From positions 62,001-126,000 of the forward strand of contig CAMMMX010000001.1 in NCBI GenBank assembly GCA_946498095.1: a stretch of 64,000 bases of DNA, read 5' to 3'. The notes beneath the pieces were generated by a model. That model ran no database searches, was not told the origin of the DNA, and was given only the letters and a program-made list of their open reading frames with translations. The translations under genes and the position numbers were made by a program. Numbering within the stretch: position 1 is the stretch's first letter; each line of letters starts with the position of its first letter. Origin of the DNA: an uncultured Clostridia bacterium (GTDB lineage: Bacteria; Bacillota; Clostridia; Oscillospirales; Ruminococcaceae). Of this stretch, positions 25,777-34,518 are shown one piece after another.

Positions 25777-26640
25777 TCATCGATCATCTAAGGGCCGTAT
25801 ACCCGAAACCACGCGGCAGATACCGCCACAATCCCGGTATACGGCAATGTTTTCCAAACCACAGCCCCGCATCAGCATCATGACATCGTCATGTTGACCG
25901 GCACCTACCTCCACCGCAAGCATTCCACCCGGCGACAGCAAAGGAATCCATAACCCTGTCAGAGCACGATAGAACAGCAAACCATCGTCCCCGCCATCCA
26001 AGGCCCTCTGCGGTTCAAAGGCTACCTCTCTTTGCAGCAGTTCCATATCCTTTCGCGTCAGGTAAGGTGGATTGGAGACGATTACGTCAAAGTGCCCGCC
26101 GATTTGTTTAGGCAAACCCGGCGACAGCACGTCGCCCTGTACCATCCTCACGCCACTGCCATACCGGCGTACATTTTCCAAAAGGTACGGCATCGCTGCA
26201 TCGGACAGCTCGACTGCGCAAACAGACGTCCCATCCAGCTCCTGTTGCAACGTTACTGCTATGCAGCCTGTCCCACTGCAAAGATCCAGAATTTGCAGAC
26301 CCGCTCGACCTTTCGCATAAGGCAACACCACGTCGATCAGTGTTTCGGTATCGCCACGCGGGATGAGCACGCCCTCCCCTACCCGAAAGGTACGTCCGTA
26401 AAACTCCCACTCTCCTAATATGTACTGCAACGGACGTCCGTTCACACGCTCCTGCGCCGCTGACAGCATTTTCGCGACCGCTTCCTCATCCGCCACCCTC
26501 TCCGGATGTACGACAGCCTCATACCTTCCACAACCGAGGAAGTGCTCCATCAGCAAAGACGCTTCCAAACGATACGCTTCCACGCCGCCTTGCCGCAACA
26601 GCACCGTCAATGTACGGCTGATATCCTCCAGGCACGCCAT
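25777..26640 (-). CDS. prmC: Peptide chain release factor N5-glutamine methyltransferase
   Basis: A 287-residue SAM-dependent enzyme that methylates the GGQ glutamine of release factors. It has the helical N-terminal domain with EHFLGCGRYE, then PLQYILGEWEFYG and LIPRGDTETL, the SAM motif ILDLCSGTGCIAVTL and the catalytic VSNPPYLTR. In many Clostridia DUF1385, prmC and prfA are adjacent; here DUF1385 is upstream but prfA is not downstream, recA is. Its ATG directly follows the TAA of the DUF1385 gene. Confidence 0.94.
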   Translation of the reverse strand: MACLEDISRTLTVLLRQGGVEAYRLEASLLMEHFLGCGRYEAVVHPERVADEEAVAKMLSAAQERVNGRPLQYILGEWEFYGRTFRVGEGVLIPRGDTETLIDVVLPYAKGRAGLQILDLCSGTGCIAVTLQQELDGTSVCAVELSDAAMPYLLENVRRYGSGVRMVQGDVLSPGLPKQIGGHFDVIVSNPPYLTRKDMELLQREVAFEPQRALDGGDDGLLFYRALTGLWIPLLSPGGMLAVEVGAGQHDDVMMLMRGCGLENIAVYRDCGGICRVVSGIRPLDDR

Positions 26641-27603
26641 TTACCACCTGTCCTCGCTTCTGTCGGCTGGAATAACCGGTTTGAGCGCCTCGATAGCCAC
26701 TTCAATCTGGCTGTCGTCCGGCTCCCGTGTCGTCAGTCGCTGCAGCCACAACCCCGGTGCTGAAACAATCCGGGTTACCAGATTGTCGTACCGTCCAGCC
26801 AGTTTGATAATTTCATATGAGACGCCCACAATAACCGGCAAAAGAAGTATTTTCAATACCATCCGCCATGCAATATCCCACGTCACCAGTGAAAAAACCA
26901 GAATGCTGATAACGACGACAATTAGCAGAAAACTCGTACCACAGCGCGGATGAAAGCGGCTTTGCTTACGGATATTCTCCACTGTCAGCTCCTCCCCCGC
27001 CTCATAACAGAAGATCGACTTATGCTCTGCCCCATGGTACATAAAGACTCGCTGGATATCCTTCATACGGGAGACCAGCGCAAGGTAACCGACAAAAATA
27101 GCGATTTTCAAAATGCCTTCTATGACAACTTTCCAATACCCAAGTTCGACCAATGAGTCCAGTCCCTTGACTAGGAACATCGGTACGAACATGAACAGCA
27201 AAATTGCTAGCGGGATTGCGATAACCATTGCGATTGTGCCGATCACGGCAAACATTTTATCCCCCAGCACCCTGGTCAGCCATTGATCGAACTTGCTCTG
27301 CGGCTCTTCCTCCTCTTCGTCCGCCATACCGGACTTCTCCGCCGACTTCATCAGGCATTTGTATCCGTCGACAAGGGAGATCACCATATTCACAACCCCG
27401 CGAACAAACGGTACCTTCTTGTACCATGGACGGTTTTTTCCTTCCTGAATCGGCCACGTCTCCACATCAATCCCGCCCTCTGGGGTACGTACCGCCATGG
27501 CAGCACGATCGATGCCACGCATCATCACGCCTTCTATCAACGCCTGTCCGCCCACCCTGGATTTAATCGGACAGATCTGCTCCTTATTTTCCAACGATTT
27601 CAT
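26641..27603 (-). CDS. DUF1385 membrane protein (YqhQ-like)
   Basis: A 320-residue protein. The family hallmark GGQALIEGVMMRG is present near the N terminus, followed by RGVVNMVISLVDGYKCLM. Hydrophobic segments appear near residues 120-150, 160-180 and 245-275, and the soluble motif MYHGAEHKSIFCYE is conserved. Function is unknown in the family. It overlaps the preceding histidine kinase gene by 20 nt and touches prmC, so it sits in the same long transcript. Confidence 0.9.
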   Translation of the reverse strand: MKSLENKEQICPIKSRVGGQALIEGVMMRGIDRAAMAVRTPEGGIDVETWPIQEGKNRPWYKKVPFVRGVVNMVISLVDGYKCLMKSAEKSGMADEEEEEPQSKFDQWLTRVLGDKMFAVIGTIAMVIAIPLAILLFMFVPMFLVKGLDSLVELGYWKVVIEGILKIAIFVGYLALVSRMKDIQRVFMYHGAEHKSIFCYEAGEELTVENIRKQSRFHPRCGTSFLLIVVVISILVFSLVTWDIAWRMVLKILLLPVIVGVSYEIIKLAGRYDNLVTRIVSAPGLWLQRLTTREPDDSQIEVAIEALKPVIPADRSEDRW

Positions 27604-29056
27604 CCCTTTCTTCAGCCGGCTTCACAGACAGCGGCCTCACATCGTTTTTCTTTAAATTGATAGGCAGACGAATCGTTACCGTCGTTCCTTCCCCGAACGT
27701 ACTATCGATATCCAATGTGCCGTTATGTAGCGTAATAATTTCTTCCGCGACCGCTAACCCAATCCCGGAACCGCGGCGTGTCAAATTCGCCTTATAAAAC
27801 TTGGTCTTAACCTTCGGCAAATCCTCCTCCTTAATCCCGCACCCGGTATCAGAAACAGAAATGATAATATCCTGCTCGTCCGCCTGAGCCTGGACCGTTA
27901 CCGTCCCCCCCGGCTCCGAGTACTTGATCGCATTGTCGATGATATTGATAAACGTCTGCCTCAGGCGGTTCTTGTCACCAAATATAAAGGGCAACAACTG
28001 CGGCTCATGATAGACAATCGAAATACCTTCCCGTGCCGCCTTTTCGCGGTAGACCAGCACAGCCTCTCCAATCTCGGCCAAAACATCCATACTCGTCTTT
28101 ACCAGCGTAAACCGCCCGCTTTGGATACGGGAAAAGTCCAGCAGTTCCTCCACCATATCGGACAAACGCTCCGTCTCACCGATGATAACCTTCATGCCAC
28201 GCTTGAGCGTATCGGTTTCACTCGGATCCAAGGTCAGCAACGTCTCGCCCCAGCCCTTGATCGCGGTTAAAGGCGTACGCAACTCATGCGACACTGACGA
28301 GATAAATTCATTTTTAATTTTTTCTGAATTAGCCAGTTCGTCCGCCATGTTGTTAATCACGTCGCACAACTCGCCCAGCTCATCCTCCGATTTCTTATCC
28401 ACCCGAACACTAAAATCCCCTACAGCGATTTTCCGGGCCGTCGCACCGATTTGCCGCACAGGAATCACGATGGACTTGATGAAATAAACGCCAGACGCCA
28501 GCATGAACATGACAATCAGGAAAAAGATTACCAGCACGCCACCAACCAACATATAGATTTGCCGATCGATCGCCTCCATAGAGATAACCAGTCGAAGTGC
28601 GGCATATTCATTTCCAGATACCGGCAGCAACCGGGTAATCGCCATCACTTTCTCCCCGTTTGCCTGCTTCCCGATAAACTCCCCTTGCGTCGAATTATCC
28701 GGATCCAGCGCGCTAATATAGTCCGGAAAATCGTCTTTATTGCTGACGTAAAAGCCGCTGGAGGTCAATTTGACGCGGCCGTTGCCGTCCAGTACCATCA
28801 ATTCCATTTTGTCCTTGTCCGCGAAATTTTCCACCATGCTTTTGATTTCATTCGAAATGTTTGCCGTCGTACTGCTTTCTGATGAAACCAGCATGTTGAT
28901 CAGCGTCTCCATTTTCGAATTCAGTACCTGCCTGGCGCTGGAATAGTAAAAATTCTGGACAGCATATGCGATACAAATTTCCAAAATCAGCAGGATGGTG
29001 ACCATGACGCCCAGGCTGTTGACCAGCCACCGGTGTGTTATACTTCTTTTCGCCAC
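27584..29056 (-). CDS. Sensor histidine kinase (HAMP-HisKA-HATPase)
   Basis: A 490-residue kinase with transmembrane helices near residues 12-34 and 168-193 and an extracytoplasmic PAS-like (dCache-type length) sensor of about 130 residues. Then come HAMP (VIPVRQIGATARKIAVGDFS), HisKA with H257 (SSVSHELRTPL), the N box NIIDNAIKYSE and G boxes SDTGCGI and RRGSGIGLAVAEE. It is the partner of the response regulator 21 nt upstream. Architecture resembles WalK/PhoR-type envelope sensors, but without a PAS domain after HAMP. Confidence 0.92.
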   Translation of the reverse strand: MAKRSITHRWLVNSLGVMVTILLILEICIAYAVQNFYYSSARQVLNSKMETLINMLVSSESSTTANISNEIKSMVENFADKDKMELMVLDGNGRVKLTSSGFYVSNKDDFPDYISALDPDNSTQGEFIGKQANGEKVMAITRLLPVSGNEYAALRLVISMEAIDRQIYMLVGGVLVIFFLIVMFMLASGVYFIKSIVIPVRQIGATARKIAVGDFSVRVDKKSEDELGELCDVINNMADELANSEKIKNEFISSVSHELRTPLTAIKGWGETLLTLDPSETDTLKRGMKVIIGETERLSDMVEELLDFSRIQSGRFTLVKTSMDVLAEIGEAVLVYREKAAREGISIVYHEPQLLPFIFGDKNRLRQTFINIIDNAIKYSEPGGTVTVQAQADEQDIIISVSDTGCGIKEEDLPKVKTKFYKANLTRRGSGIGLAVAEEIITLHNGTLDIDSTFGEGTTVTIRLPINLKKNDVRPLSVKPAEERDEIVGK

Positions 29057-29077
29057 TGCAAGGCCTCCAGTTATCGC

Positions 29078-29791
29078 TTAATTTTGCTCCGTATCTGGGG
29101 ACTGCCATTTATACCCGTAGCCCCAAACAGTCAGAATATACTTCGGATTGGAGGGTTCCTCCTCTATCTTCATTCGCAGACGGCGAATATTCACGTCGAC
29201 AATCTTGTCGTCCCCATAGTAGTTTTCTCCCCAGATCTGATAAAGGATAGCATTGCGATCCAAGGCGGTATTCTGATTTTTTAGAAACATCTCCATGATC
29301 TGATATTCAACCTGTGTTAAATAGATAAGCTCGCCGTTTTTATAGATGGTACGGCTTTTCATATTCAGCAAAAACGGGCCGGATCCTATCTCAGTCGGCG
29401 CATCCTTTTTGGAATAAGTCATACTGACGCGCCGGTAGATAGCGTCCACCCGCGCAACTAATTCGGACGGGCTGAAGGGTTTCGTAATATAGTCGTCGGC
29501 GCCCAGCATCAGGCCAGACACTTTATCCATTTCCTGCGTTTTCGCCGATAACATAATAATCCCCAGCGTACTGCTTTTGGCACGTAAGGTTTTGCAAACG
29601 GCAAATCCATCGATTCCCGGCATCATAATATCCAGCAGAGCGACATCAAAATCGCCGCCCTGTTCGTCATAAATAGCCAGCGCCTTTTCTCCGCAATCGG
29701 CGTCCCAGACCTCGTAGCCAGCCCTCTTAAGATTGATAACGACAAAATCGCGAATGACGTCCTCGTCCTCCACAACCAGAATTTTCTTCAT
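29078..29791 (-). CDS. OmpR-family response regulator
   Basis: A 237-residue regulator with acidic pocket E8-D9, phospho-acceptor D54 (ALLDIMMPG), LSAKTQE and DYITKPFSPSE, then a winged-helix domain (LTQVEYQIMEMFL, DDKIVDVNIRRLRMKI and YGYKW). ATG at 29791 follows AAAGGAGC by 9 nt. It is encoded between a lipoprotein and its cognate kinase, so the regulon may concern the envelope. Confidence 0.93.
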   Translation of the reverse strand: MKKILVVEDEDVIRDFVVINLKRAGYEVWDADCGEKALAIYDEQGGDFDVALLDIMMPGIDGFAVCKTLRAKSSTLGIIMLSAKTQEMDKVSGLMLGADDYITKPFSPSELVARVDAIYRRVSMTYSKKDAPTEIGSGPFLLNMKSRTIYKNGELIYLTQVEYQIMEMFLKNQNTALDRNAILYQIWGENYYGDDKIVDVNIRRLRMKIEEEPSNPKYILTVWGYGYKWQSPDTEQN

Positions 29792-29831
29792 AATGAAAAC
29801 GCTCCTTTCGCCCCCGCAAAAAGCCAAGAAC

Positions 29832-31148
29832 TTATCCTGCATTCAATATCTGCAAATTGTTCGATACCATTTCCAGTGTAATGGCAAGCGCACTGGACGT
29901 CTGTGCCAACTTAACCAGATAAGTCGTTTTTCCCCGGCTGGTCAAGGCCAAATACCCAGACTCCTGATCCACCGTTGCACTCGCCTGGCTTTGTGTCTTC
30001 AGCCGCAAAAGCTCTCTGTCATCCATCGACAGGTTCCCCTGATATTCAAAAAAAGTCACTTCGTTCGTATCCAGTTCTCTGGTCACGGTTACCTTTTCTT
30101 CCCATTTCTGAGGAAAAATAAAATTATACCCATCCTTACTATTGTAATAGCTGATGAACTGCTGCTGGTAATCATCTTCATTTTCATTGACGGTCACCCA
30201 TACGTTCTGCATCTCTTTTTCAGTATCAGACACGTTTGCATAACCCGGCATCGGCTGTTCCTGCGGAATCTCCACCACACCGTCCCCGTCGACGTCCTGC
30301 GAAGGCAGGCCCGCTCTGCGCGGAAGAATCGGCAACCTGTTACCGGTACTGCCTGTCAAATTCACAAGCCCCCTGCCGGAAATCTTCAATATTTCGGTTC
30401 CAATTTGATCGGTGCCCCTTCTCCCGTCGACATAAATATAAACACCGCCATTCTGGACACTGCGCGTAATGGAGGTGTACTCCGTTACACTCGTATCCAT
30501 ACCCGTTTCATACTGTGAAACAAAGGAACCCGTCATGTATTTGATCACTTTTGCTGTATGATCCGATGTACAGTTCAGCAGAAGCAATTCATCCTCTCCA
30601 CCGCCATCGATATCCATCAGTGCGAGTGCAGAATAAGGCTCCTGCATCATCTCCTGCAAGCCGTATTCGCTAAACTCATAGACACATACTTTTTTCTCGT
30701 TCTGGTTCATCTGGAACCCCACAACGACATAATCTTCCTGCCCGTCGTCATAGGAAGGAAAAAGCACTTGATCGACATCCATGCCGTAGGCAGCCTTGTC
30801 ATATACGGAATCCCATCTTTCCTCCCGTACATCCAAAACATTGATGCGCAGGCGCGACAGGTTTTCTGTTGTTTTCGACACCGTCTCATAAAAAACAATC
30901 GCTTCATCCTGGCCATCGTTGTCGATATCCCGCAAGACAAACGGGGAACGCTCTTCGCCATTTTTAGGGTATTTCAGCTTAATATCCTTTCCAACCGAAT
31001 CAATCAGGGCATGATAAATCTGCGTCTGCTCCTCGTTGAGCTTCGGCGCCATGATAAGGCCGTCGATGCTAAGAAATGTTGAGGTACAGCCGCTCGATAC
31101 CAATGCAAAACAAAGTATCAAAAAAACCGAAAGGTATTTTTTCATCAT
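29832..31148 (-). CDS. Predicted lipoprotein with FG-GAP-like repeats
   Basis: A 438-residue predicted surface lipoprotein. The N terminus is a lipoprotein signal peptide with lipobox LVSSGC, so the mature protein would be anchored at that cysteine. It contains three acidic loops of the calcium-binding VCBS/FG-GAP kind: DIDNDGQDEAIVFYE, DIDGGGEDELLLLN and DVDGDGVVEIP, suggesting a beta-propeller fold. No catalytic motif is seen. ATG at 31148 follows GGAGAG by 8 nt. It is the first gene of lipoprotein-regulator-kinase-DUF1385, which suggests it works with, or is sensed by, the two-component system. Confidence 0.8.
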   Translation of the reverse strand: MMKKYLSVFLILCFALVSSGCTSTFLSIDGLIMAPKLNEEQTQIYHALIDSVGKDIKLKYPKNGEERSPFVLRDIDNDGQDEAIVFYETVSKTTENLSRLRINVLDVREERWDSVYDKAAYGMDVDQVLFPSYDDGQEDYVVVGFQMNQNEKKVCVYEFSEYGLQEMMQEPYSALALMDIDGGGEDELLLLNCTSDHTAKVIKYMTGSFVSQYETGMDTSVTEYTSITRSVQNGGVYIYVDGRRGTDQIGTEILKISGRGLVNLTGSTGNRLPILPRRAGLPSQDVDGDGVVEIPQEQPMPGYANVSDTEKEMQNVWVTVNENEDDYQQQFISYYNSKDGYNFIFPQKWEEKVTVTRELDTNEVTFFEYQGNLSMDDRELLRLKTQSQASATVDQESGYLALTSRGKTTYLVKLAQTSSALAITLEMVSNNLQILNAG

Positions 31149-31218
31149 GATTTCTGCTCTCCATGCAGCAGTTGATTCGACGCCAACCCGCGTCTTTTGA
31201 TCAAACATATACATGATC

Positions 31219-31247
31219 AGTATACCATACTTTCCTCGGGATGAAAA
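31219..31247 (-). promoter_or_regulatory. Likely promoter of the lipoprotein/two-component operon
   Basis: Minus-strand TTTTCA (31247-31242) and TATACT (31224-31219), spacer 17 nt, with GG before the -10 box. The -35 box is weak. Confidence 0.5.
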
Positions 31248-31321
31248 GCATTTTACAGAATATTCTGCGGCCTCCCCACCAACGCCACGAAAATCACAAC
31301 GCCAGACTGCTTCGCAGTCGT

Positions 31322-32314
31322 TCACTCCTCGCCGTACATCTGTGCAATTTCCCGTGCCCAGAGGCCAGCTTGACGCGCGACCTTTTCGGGTGATATCACC
31401 CGCACCTGTGTGCCGAACTGCATCAGCCAGCCTAGAAAGGTCGGGCTGACCGCCACCTGCACAGCTATACGAAAACGGCCTTCCTCTTGAGGCACCACCG
31501 TGATATCCCGTCCAAAACGATCGAATACAACGCCAATGAGATGCCCGGCAAACTCCAACGTAACGTTCATCTCTTCTCCCGAGAACATATCGAATATCTT
31601 GTTCGTATACGCAGCAACGTCGCATTTTGCAAAACATTCCTGCCCCTGGCGCGGTTCGCCGGTTGAGGTAATCCTGTTCATCCGGTCGACACGGTAATGT
31701 TTGAGAAAGCCGACTGATGCGTCGTAAGCGATGAGATAGTAGAAATCGTTGTCCCAAGTCAGCGCATAAGGGCTCACCCGATATATTTTTCCATCGTGAC
31801 GGTATTTTTTCTTTTTTCCAATTGTCCAATCAAAGTAGCGGAAGGATATCTGGTAATTTGCGCTGATTGCCGTATGGATCTGATCAATGTTGTAGTAAAT
31901 GCTCTCATTCATATTCTTGATCCGTCCCCCGACATAAACTTGTCTCTGCAGGGAACGCGCTTCATACACACTGGACAAGCTTTCCAGCTTCTTTATCAGT
32001 TCCTCACTTTTTTTGAGCGTAATAAAACGCGATGCCTGGACAGCGTCTACTAGCAGCTTAAGCTCCGGCAGTTCAAACGTCCGGCTGGCGACGAAATAAT
32101 CGTGCGTTTTGGATCGACGGCAAACCAAATCCAATCCATAGATCCGTAGTGCCTCCAAATCGTCATAAATGCTTTTACGCTCAGCGCTGATGCCATAGTG
32201 GGACAACGCCTCTATCATCTGCGCTACCGTCATCGTATGGTTTTGATCCGTCCGCTCCAACAGAATCTTCATCAGGTAAAGCAGCTTTAGTTTTTGATTG
32301 CTTGATCTGGACAT
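31322..32314 (-). CDS. WYL-domain transcriptional regulator
   Basis: A 330-residue regulator. The N terminus (about 5-70) is a winged helix (QKLKLLYLMKILLERT, then HYGISAERKSIYDDLEALR). The WYL domain follows, with KKYRHDGKIYRVSPYALTWD and FYYLIAYD, and a C-terminal WCX segment (GRFRIAVQVAVSPTFLGWL). WYL proteins bind nucleic acid or nucleotide ligands and regulate stress, defence or metabolism genes. It has a good AAAGGAG ribosome site. No defence operon is adjacent. Confidence 0.9.
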   Translation of the reverse strand: MSRSSNQKLKLLYLMKILLERTDQNHTMTVAQMIEALSHYGISAERKSIYDDLEALRIYGLDLVCRRSKTHDYFVASRTFELPELKLLVDAVQASRFITLKKSEELIKKLESLSSVYEARSLQRQVYVGGRIKNMNESIYYNIDQIHTAISANYQISFRYFDWTIGKKKKYRHDGKIYRVSPYALTWDNDFYYLIAYDASVGFLKHYRVDRMNRITSTGEPRQGQECFAKCDVAAYTNKIFDMFSGEEMNVTLEFAGHLIGVVFDRFGRDITVVPQEEGRFRIAVQVAVSPTFLGWLMQFGTQVRVISPEKVARQAGLWAREIAQMYGEE

Positions 32315-32339
32315 CCAAATAAACTCCTTTTCCGTTATT

Positions 32340-32896
32340 TTCCTCCCTGTGAATATTTTAGCATACTGACTATCCGATAAAAAGGACTTTACCCCTTTTT
32401 CCTGTTAAAATCGACCTATTGTGTAAAATATACTAAAAATATTACAATAAGTATTAAAGCAAAAAACTATCCTTTCCATATGAAGCCCTTTACTACAATC
32501 ATAAATAAACACAAATAAAGGCAATTGATCGATACAACATACACAGGAATGCACGACACCCTCCTTCAAAGCTCCTTATTTTTCTTCCAAACAAGCAATT
32601 TTTCTACACAATTCGTATATTATGATACGTTTATACAAATAGTATCTATTTTTATCATCACGACCGGCTCAACCGTCGGTTAAGAATGCCCCCGTTGAGG
32701 CTCATGATCCATAAGCGTCTCCGACGTATTGAATGGAATCGTATCACCTCCCCCTTAGTCTATTTATAGACTTTCTCCGTTCGAACGGTAATGTTTTATC
32801 ATGGAAAGACGACTGTTCGCAGCTCATTTCGCTTGATGCTGGAAGTGAAAGCTTTTGATCCGAAGCACTACCGACAACGTCGGCGGTACCCTACGA
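32340..32896. other. AT-rich intergenic island, no confident gene
   Basis: From about 32380 to 32660 the sequence is much richer in A+T than its neighbours. On the minus strand a GTG-started frame (32554-32405, 49 codons, beginning HSCVCC) has AAGGAGG 5 nt upstream. A second minus-strand ribosome-site-like AGGGGGAGGTGATACG near 32740 leads to no standard start codon, and just upstream is the inverted repeat AGTCTAT-AA-ATAGACT. None is strong enough for a gene call. Confidence 0.4.
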
Positions 32897-32925
32897 ACAA
32901 AAAGCGGCGGAAATTTCCGCCGCTT
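32897..32925 (-). terminator. Intrinsic terminator of the amino-acid ABC operon
   Basis: The palindrome AAGCGGCGGAAATTTCCGCCGCTT (quoted here in two halves: 32902-32913 and 32914-32925) is followed on the minus strand by a T run. It lies 20 nt after the ATPase stop. Confidence 0.85.
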
Positions 32926-32945
32926 CAACAAGCATGGATCAATTG

Positions 32946-33668
32946 TCAGAGTACCTTGGACAGAAAGTCTTTCAGCCGCTGGTTCTGTGGATTGCTGAAG
33001 AACTCCTGTGGCGGCGCCTGCTCCACGATATTGCCATCGTCCATGAACATCACACGTGTGGCAACCTCACGGGCAAAACCCATCTCATGGGTGACAACCA
33101 CCATCGTCATCCCCTCTTGCGCCAGCTCCTTCATCAGTTCCAGCACCTCACCGACCATCTCCGGATCCAGCGCCGACGTAGGCTCATCGAAGAGCATCAC
33201 ATCAGGGTTCATCGCGAGCGCACGGACAATCGCAATCCGCTGTTTCTGGCCGCCAGACAGCATATTCGGGTAGGTATCCGCCTTATCCGCAAGGCCGATC
33301 CGCTCCAGCAAGCGCATGGCGTTCTCTTTGGCCTGTTCCTTGGTCTGCAGTTTCAGCTTTACAGGCGCCAGCGTAATATTTTTCAGCACAGTCAAATGCG
33401 GAAAAAGGTTAAAATGCTGGAACACCATCCCCATCTTCTGCCGTAGCCGGTCCACCTCATGCTTTTTTTCCGTCAACAGCTGTCCCTCAAACCAGATTTC
33501 CCCTCCGGAGGGCATCTCCATCAGGTTAAGGCAACGCAGAAAAGTACTTTTACCGGAGCCAGAAGGCCCCACAATAACCACCTTTTCACCTTTTTCGATG
33601 GTTTCGCTGATCCCCTTCAGCACGACGTTGTCGCCGAAGCTTTTGGTCAATCCTTTAACCTCGATCAC
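32946..33668 (-). CDS. glnQ: Polar amino acid ABC transporter, ATP-binding protein
   Basis: A 240-residue ATPase of the GlnQ/HisP type that powers uptake by the adjacent permease. Walker A is [12 protein letters not shown] loop [11 protein letters not shown], signature [15 protein letters not shown], Walker [14 protein letters not shown] and H loop [10 protein letters not shown]. It overlaps the permease gene by 14 nt and is the last gene before a terminator. The gene symbol reflects the subfamily; the actual substrate (glutamine, other polar amino acid, cystine) is not known. Confidence 0.92.
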   Translation of the reverse strand: MIEVKGLTKSFGDNVVLKGISETIEKGEKVVIVGPSGSGKSTFLRCLNLMEMPSGGEIWFEGQLLTEKKHEVDRLRQKMGMVFQHFNLFPHLTVLKNITLAPVKLKLQTKEQAKENAMRLLERIGLADKADTYPNMLSGGQKQRIAIVRALAMNPDVMLFDEPTSALDPEMVGEVLELMKELAQEGMTMVVVTHEMGFAREVATRVMFMDDGNIVEQAPPQEFFSNPQNQRLKDFLSKVL

Positions 33669-34377
33669 TGCGCGCCAACCTCCTTTCGAGCAATCTGAAC
33701 ATTTTTGCGAAGAACAAAGTTACGACCAAATAGATTGCCGCTGCTGTGAACAACGGGAAAAACGCGTCAAAAGTACGGCTACGGATAATGTCAGCAACTT
33801 TGGTTAAATCTTCTACAGCAATATATCCGACAATTGCCGTCTCCTTGATCAGGACAACAAACTCGTTTGTATAGGCAGGGAGGACATTCTTAACCGCCTG
33901 CGGAAGAACGATAGAAAACATGGACTGCCAGTAGTTGAGGCCGAGCGACCGTCCCGCTTCGAGCTGCCCACGGTCGACTGCCTGGATGCCGCTGCGGAGA
34001 ATCTCGCACATGTAACCGCCGCTGTTGATACCGAACGCGATAATAGCAACCCAAACGCCGTCAATACTGATTTTGGCAAACACAATAAAATAAATAATAA
34101 GCAGCTGTGTCACCAGCGGAATGCCACGAACCACCGTGACATAAAAGCCCGCGATCCCTTGTAGCAGCCGTGATTGGGAGGTGCGCATCAATGCCAATAT
34201 AACACCAATTACCGTACCAATGATAAGGGCAAACAGGGCAATCTCAAGTGTAACCCCCAACCCCTTCAGCAGTTCCAGCCATCTGTCCTCTCGGATTAAA
34301 TTTCGGTAGAAGGAATCTCCGATCGATGTTCCTACATCGACAAACCACTGTCCTATATTTTGGAAAAAAGCTTCCAT
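33655..34377 (-). CDS. Polar amino acid ABC transporter, permease
   Basis: A 240-residue permease of the HisMQ/GlnP family with about five transmembrane helices, including [20 protein letters not shown] near residue 45. The EAA loop is [19 protein letters not shown], which docks to the ATPase. One permease gene is present, so a homodimer is expected. It lies between the binding protein (141-bp gap with a hairpin) and the ATPase. Confidence 0.92.
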   Translation of the reverse strand: MEAFFQNIGQWFVDVGTSIGDSFYRNLIREDRWLELLKGLGVTLEIALFALIIGTVIGVILALMRTSQSRLLQGIAGFYVTVVRGIPLVTQLLIIYFIVFAKISIDGVWVAIIAFGINSGGYMCEILRSGIQAVDRGQLEAGRSLGLNYWQSMFSIVLPQAVKNVLPAYTNEFVVLIKETAIVGYIAVEDLTKVADIIRSRTFDAFFPLFTAAAIYLVVTLFFAKMFRLLERRLARSDRG

Positions 34378-34460
34378 TTTCTACAATCAACCTTTCCGGC
34401 CGATGCAGTCCGTCAGCAGCGCTTCCCGCTGGCCGGACGGGAATGACGGCAAAAAGACAG

Positions 34461-34490
34461 GAAAAGCGGCCCGCTTTGCAGCCGCTTTTT
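34461..34490 (-). terminator. Partial terminator between binding protein and permease
   Basis: A 9-bp stem (AAAAGCGGC 34462-34470 with GCCGCTTTT 34481-34489) followed on the minus strand by TTTTCC. Such a hairpin would let the binding protein be made in excess over the membrane parts. Confidence 0.65.
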
Positions 34491-34518
34491 CTGTCCATAT
34501 GATTTTTGATGTGTACAC

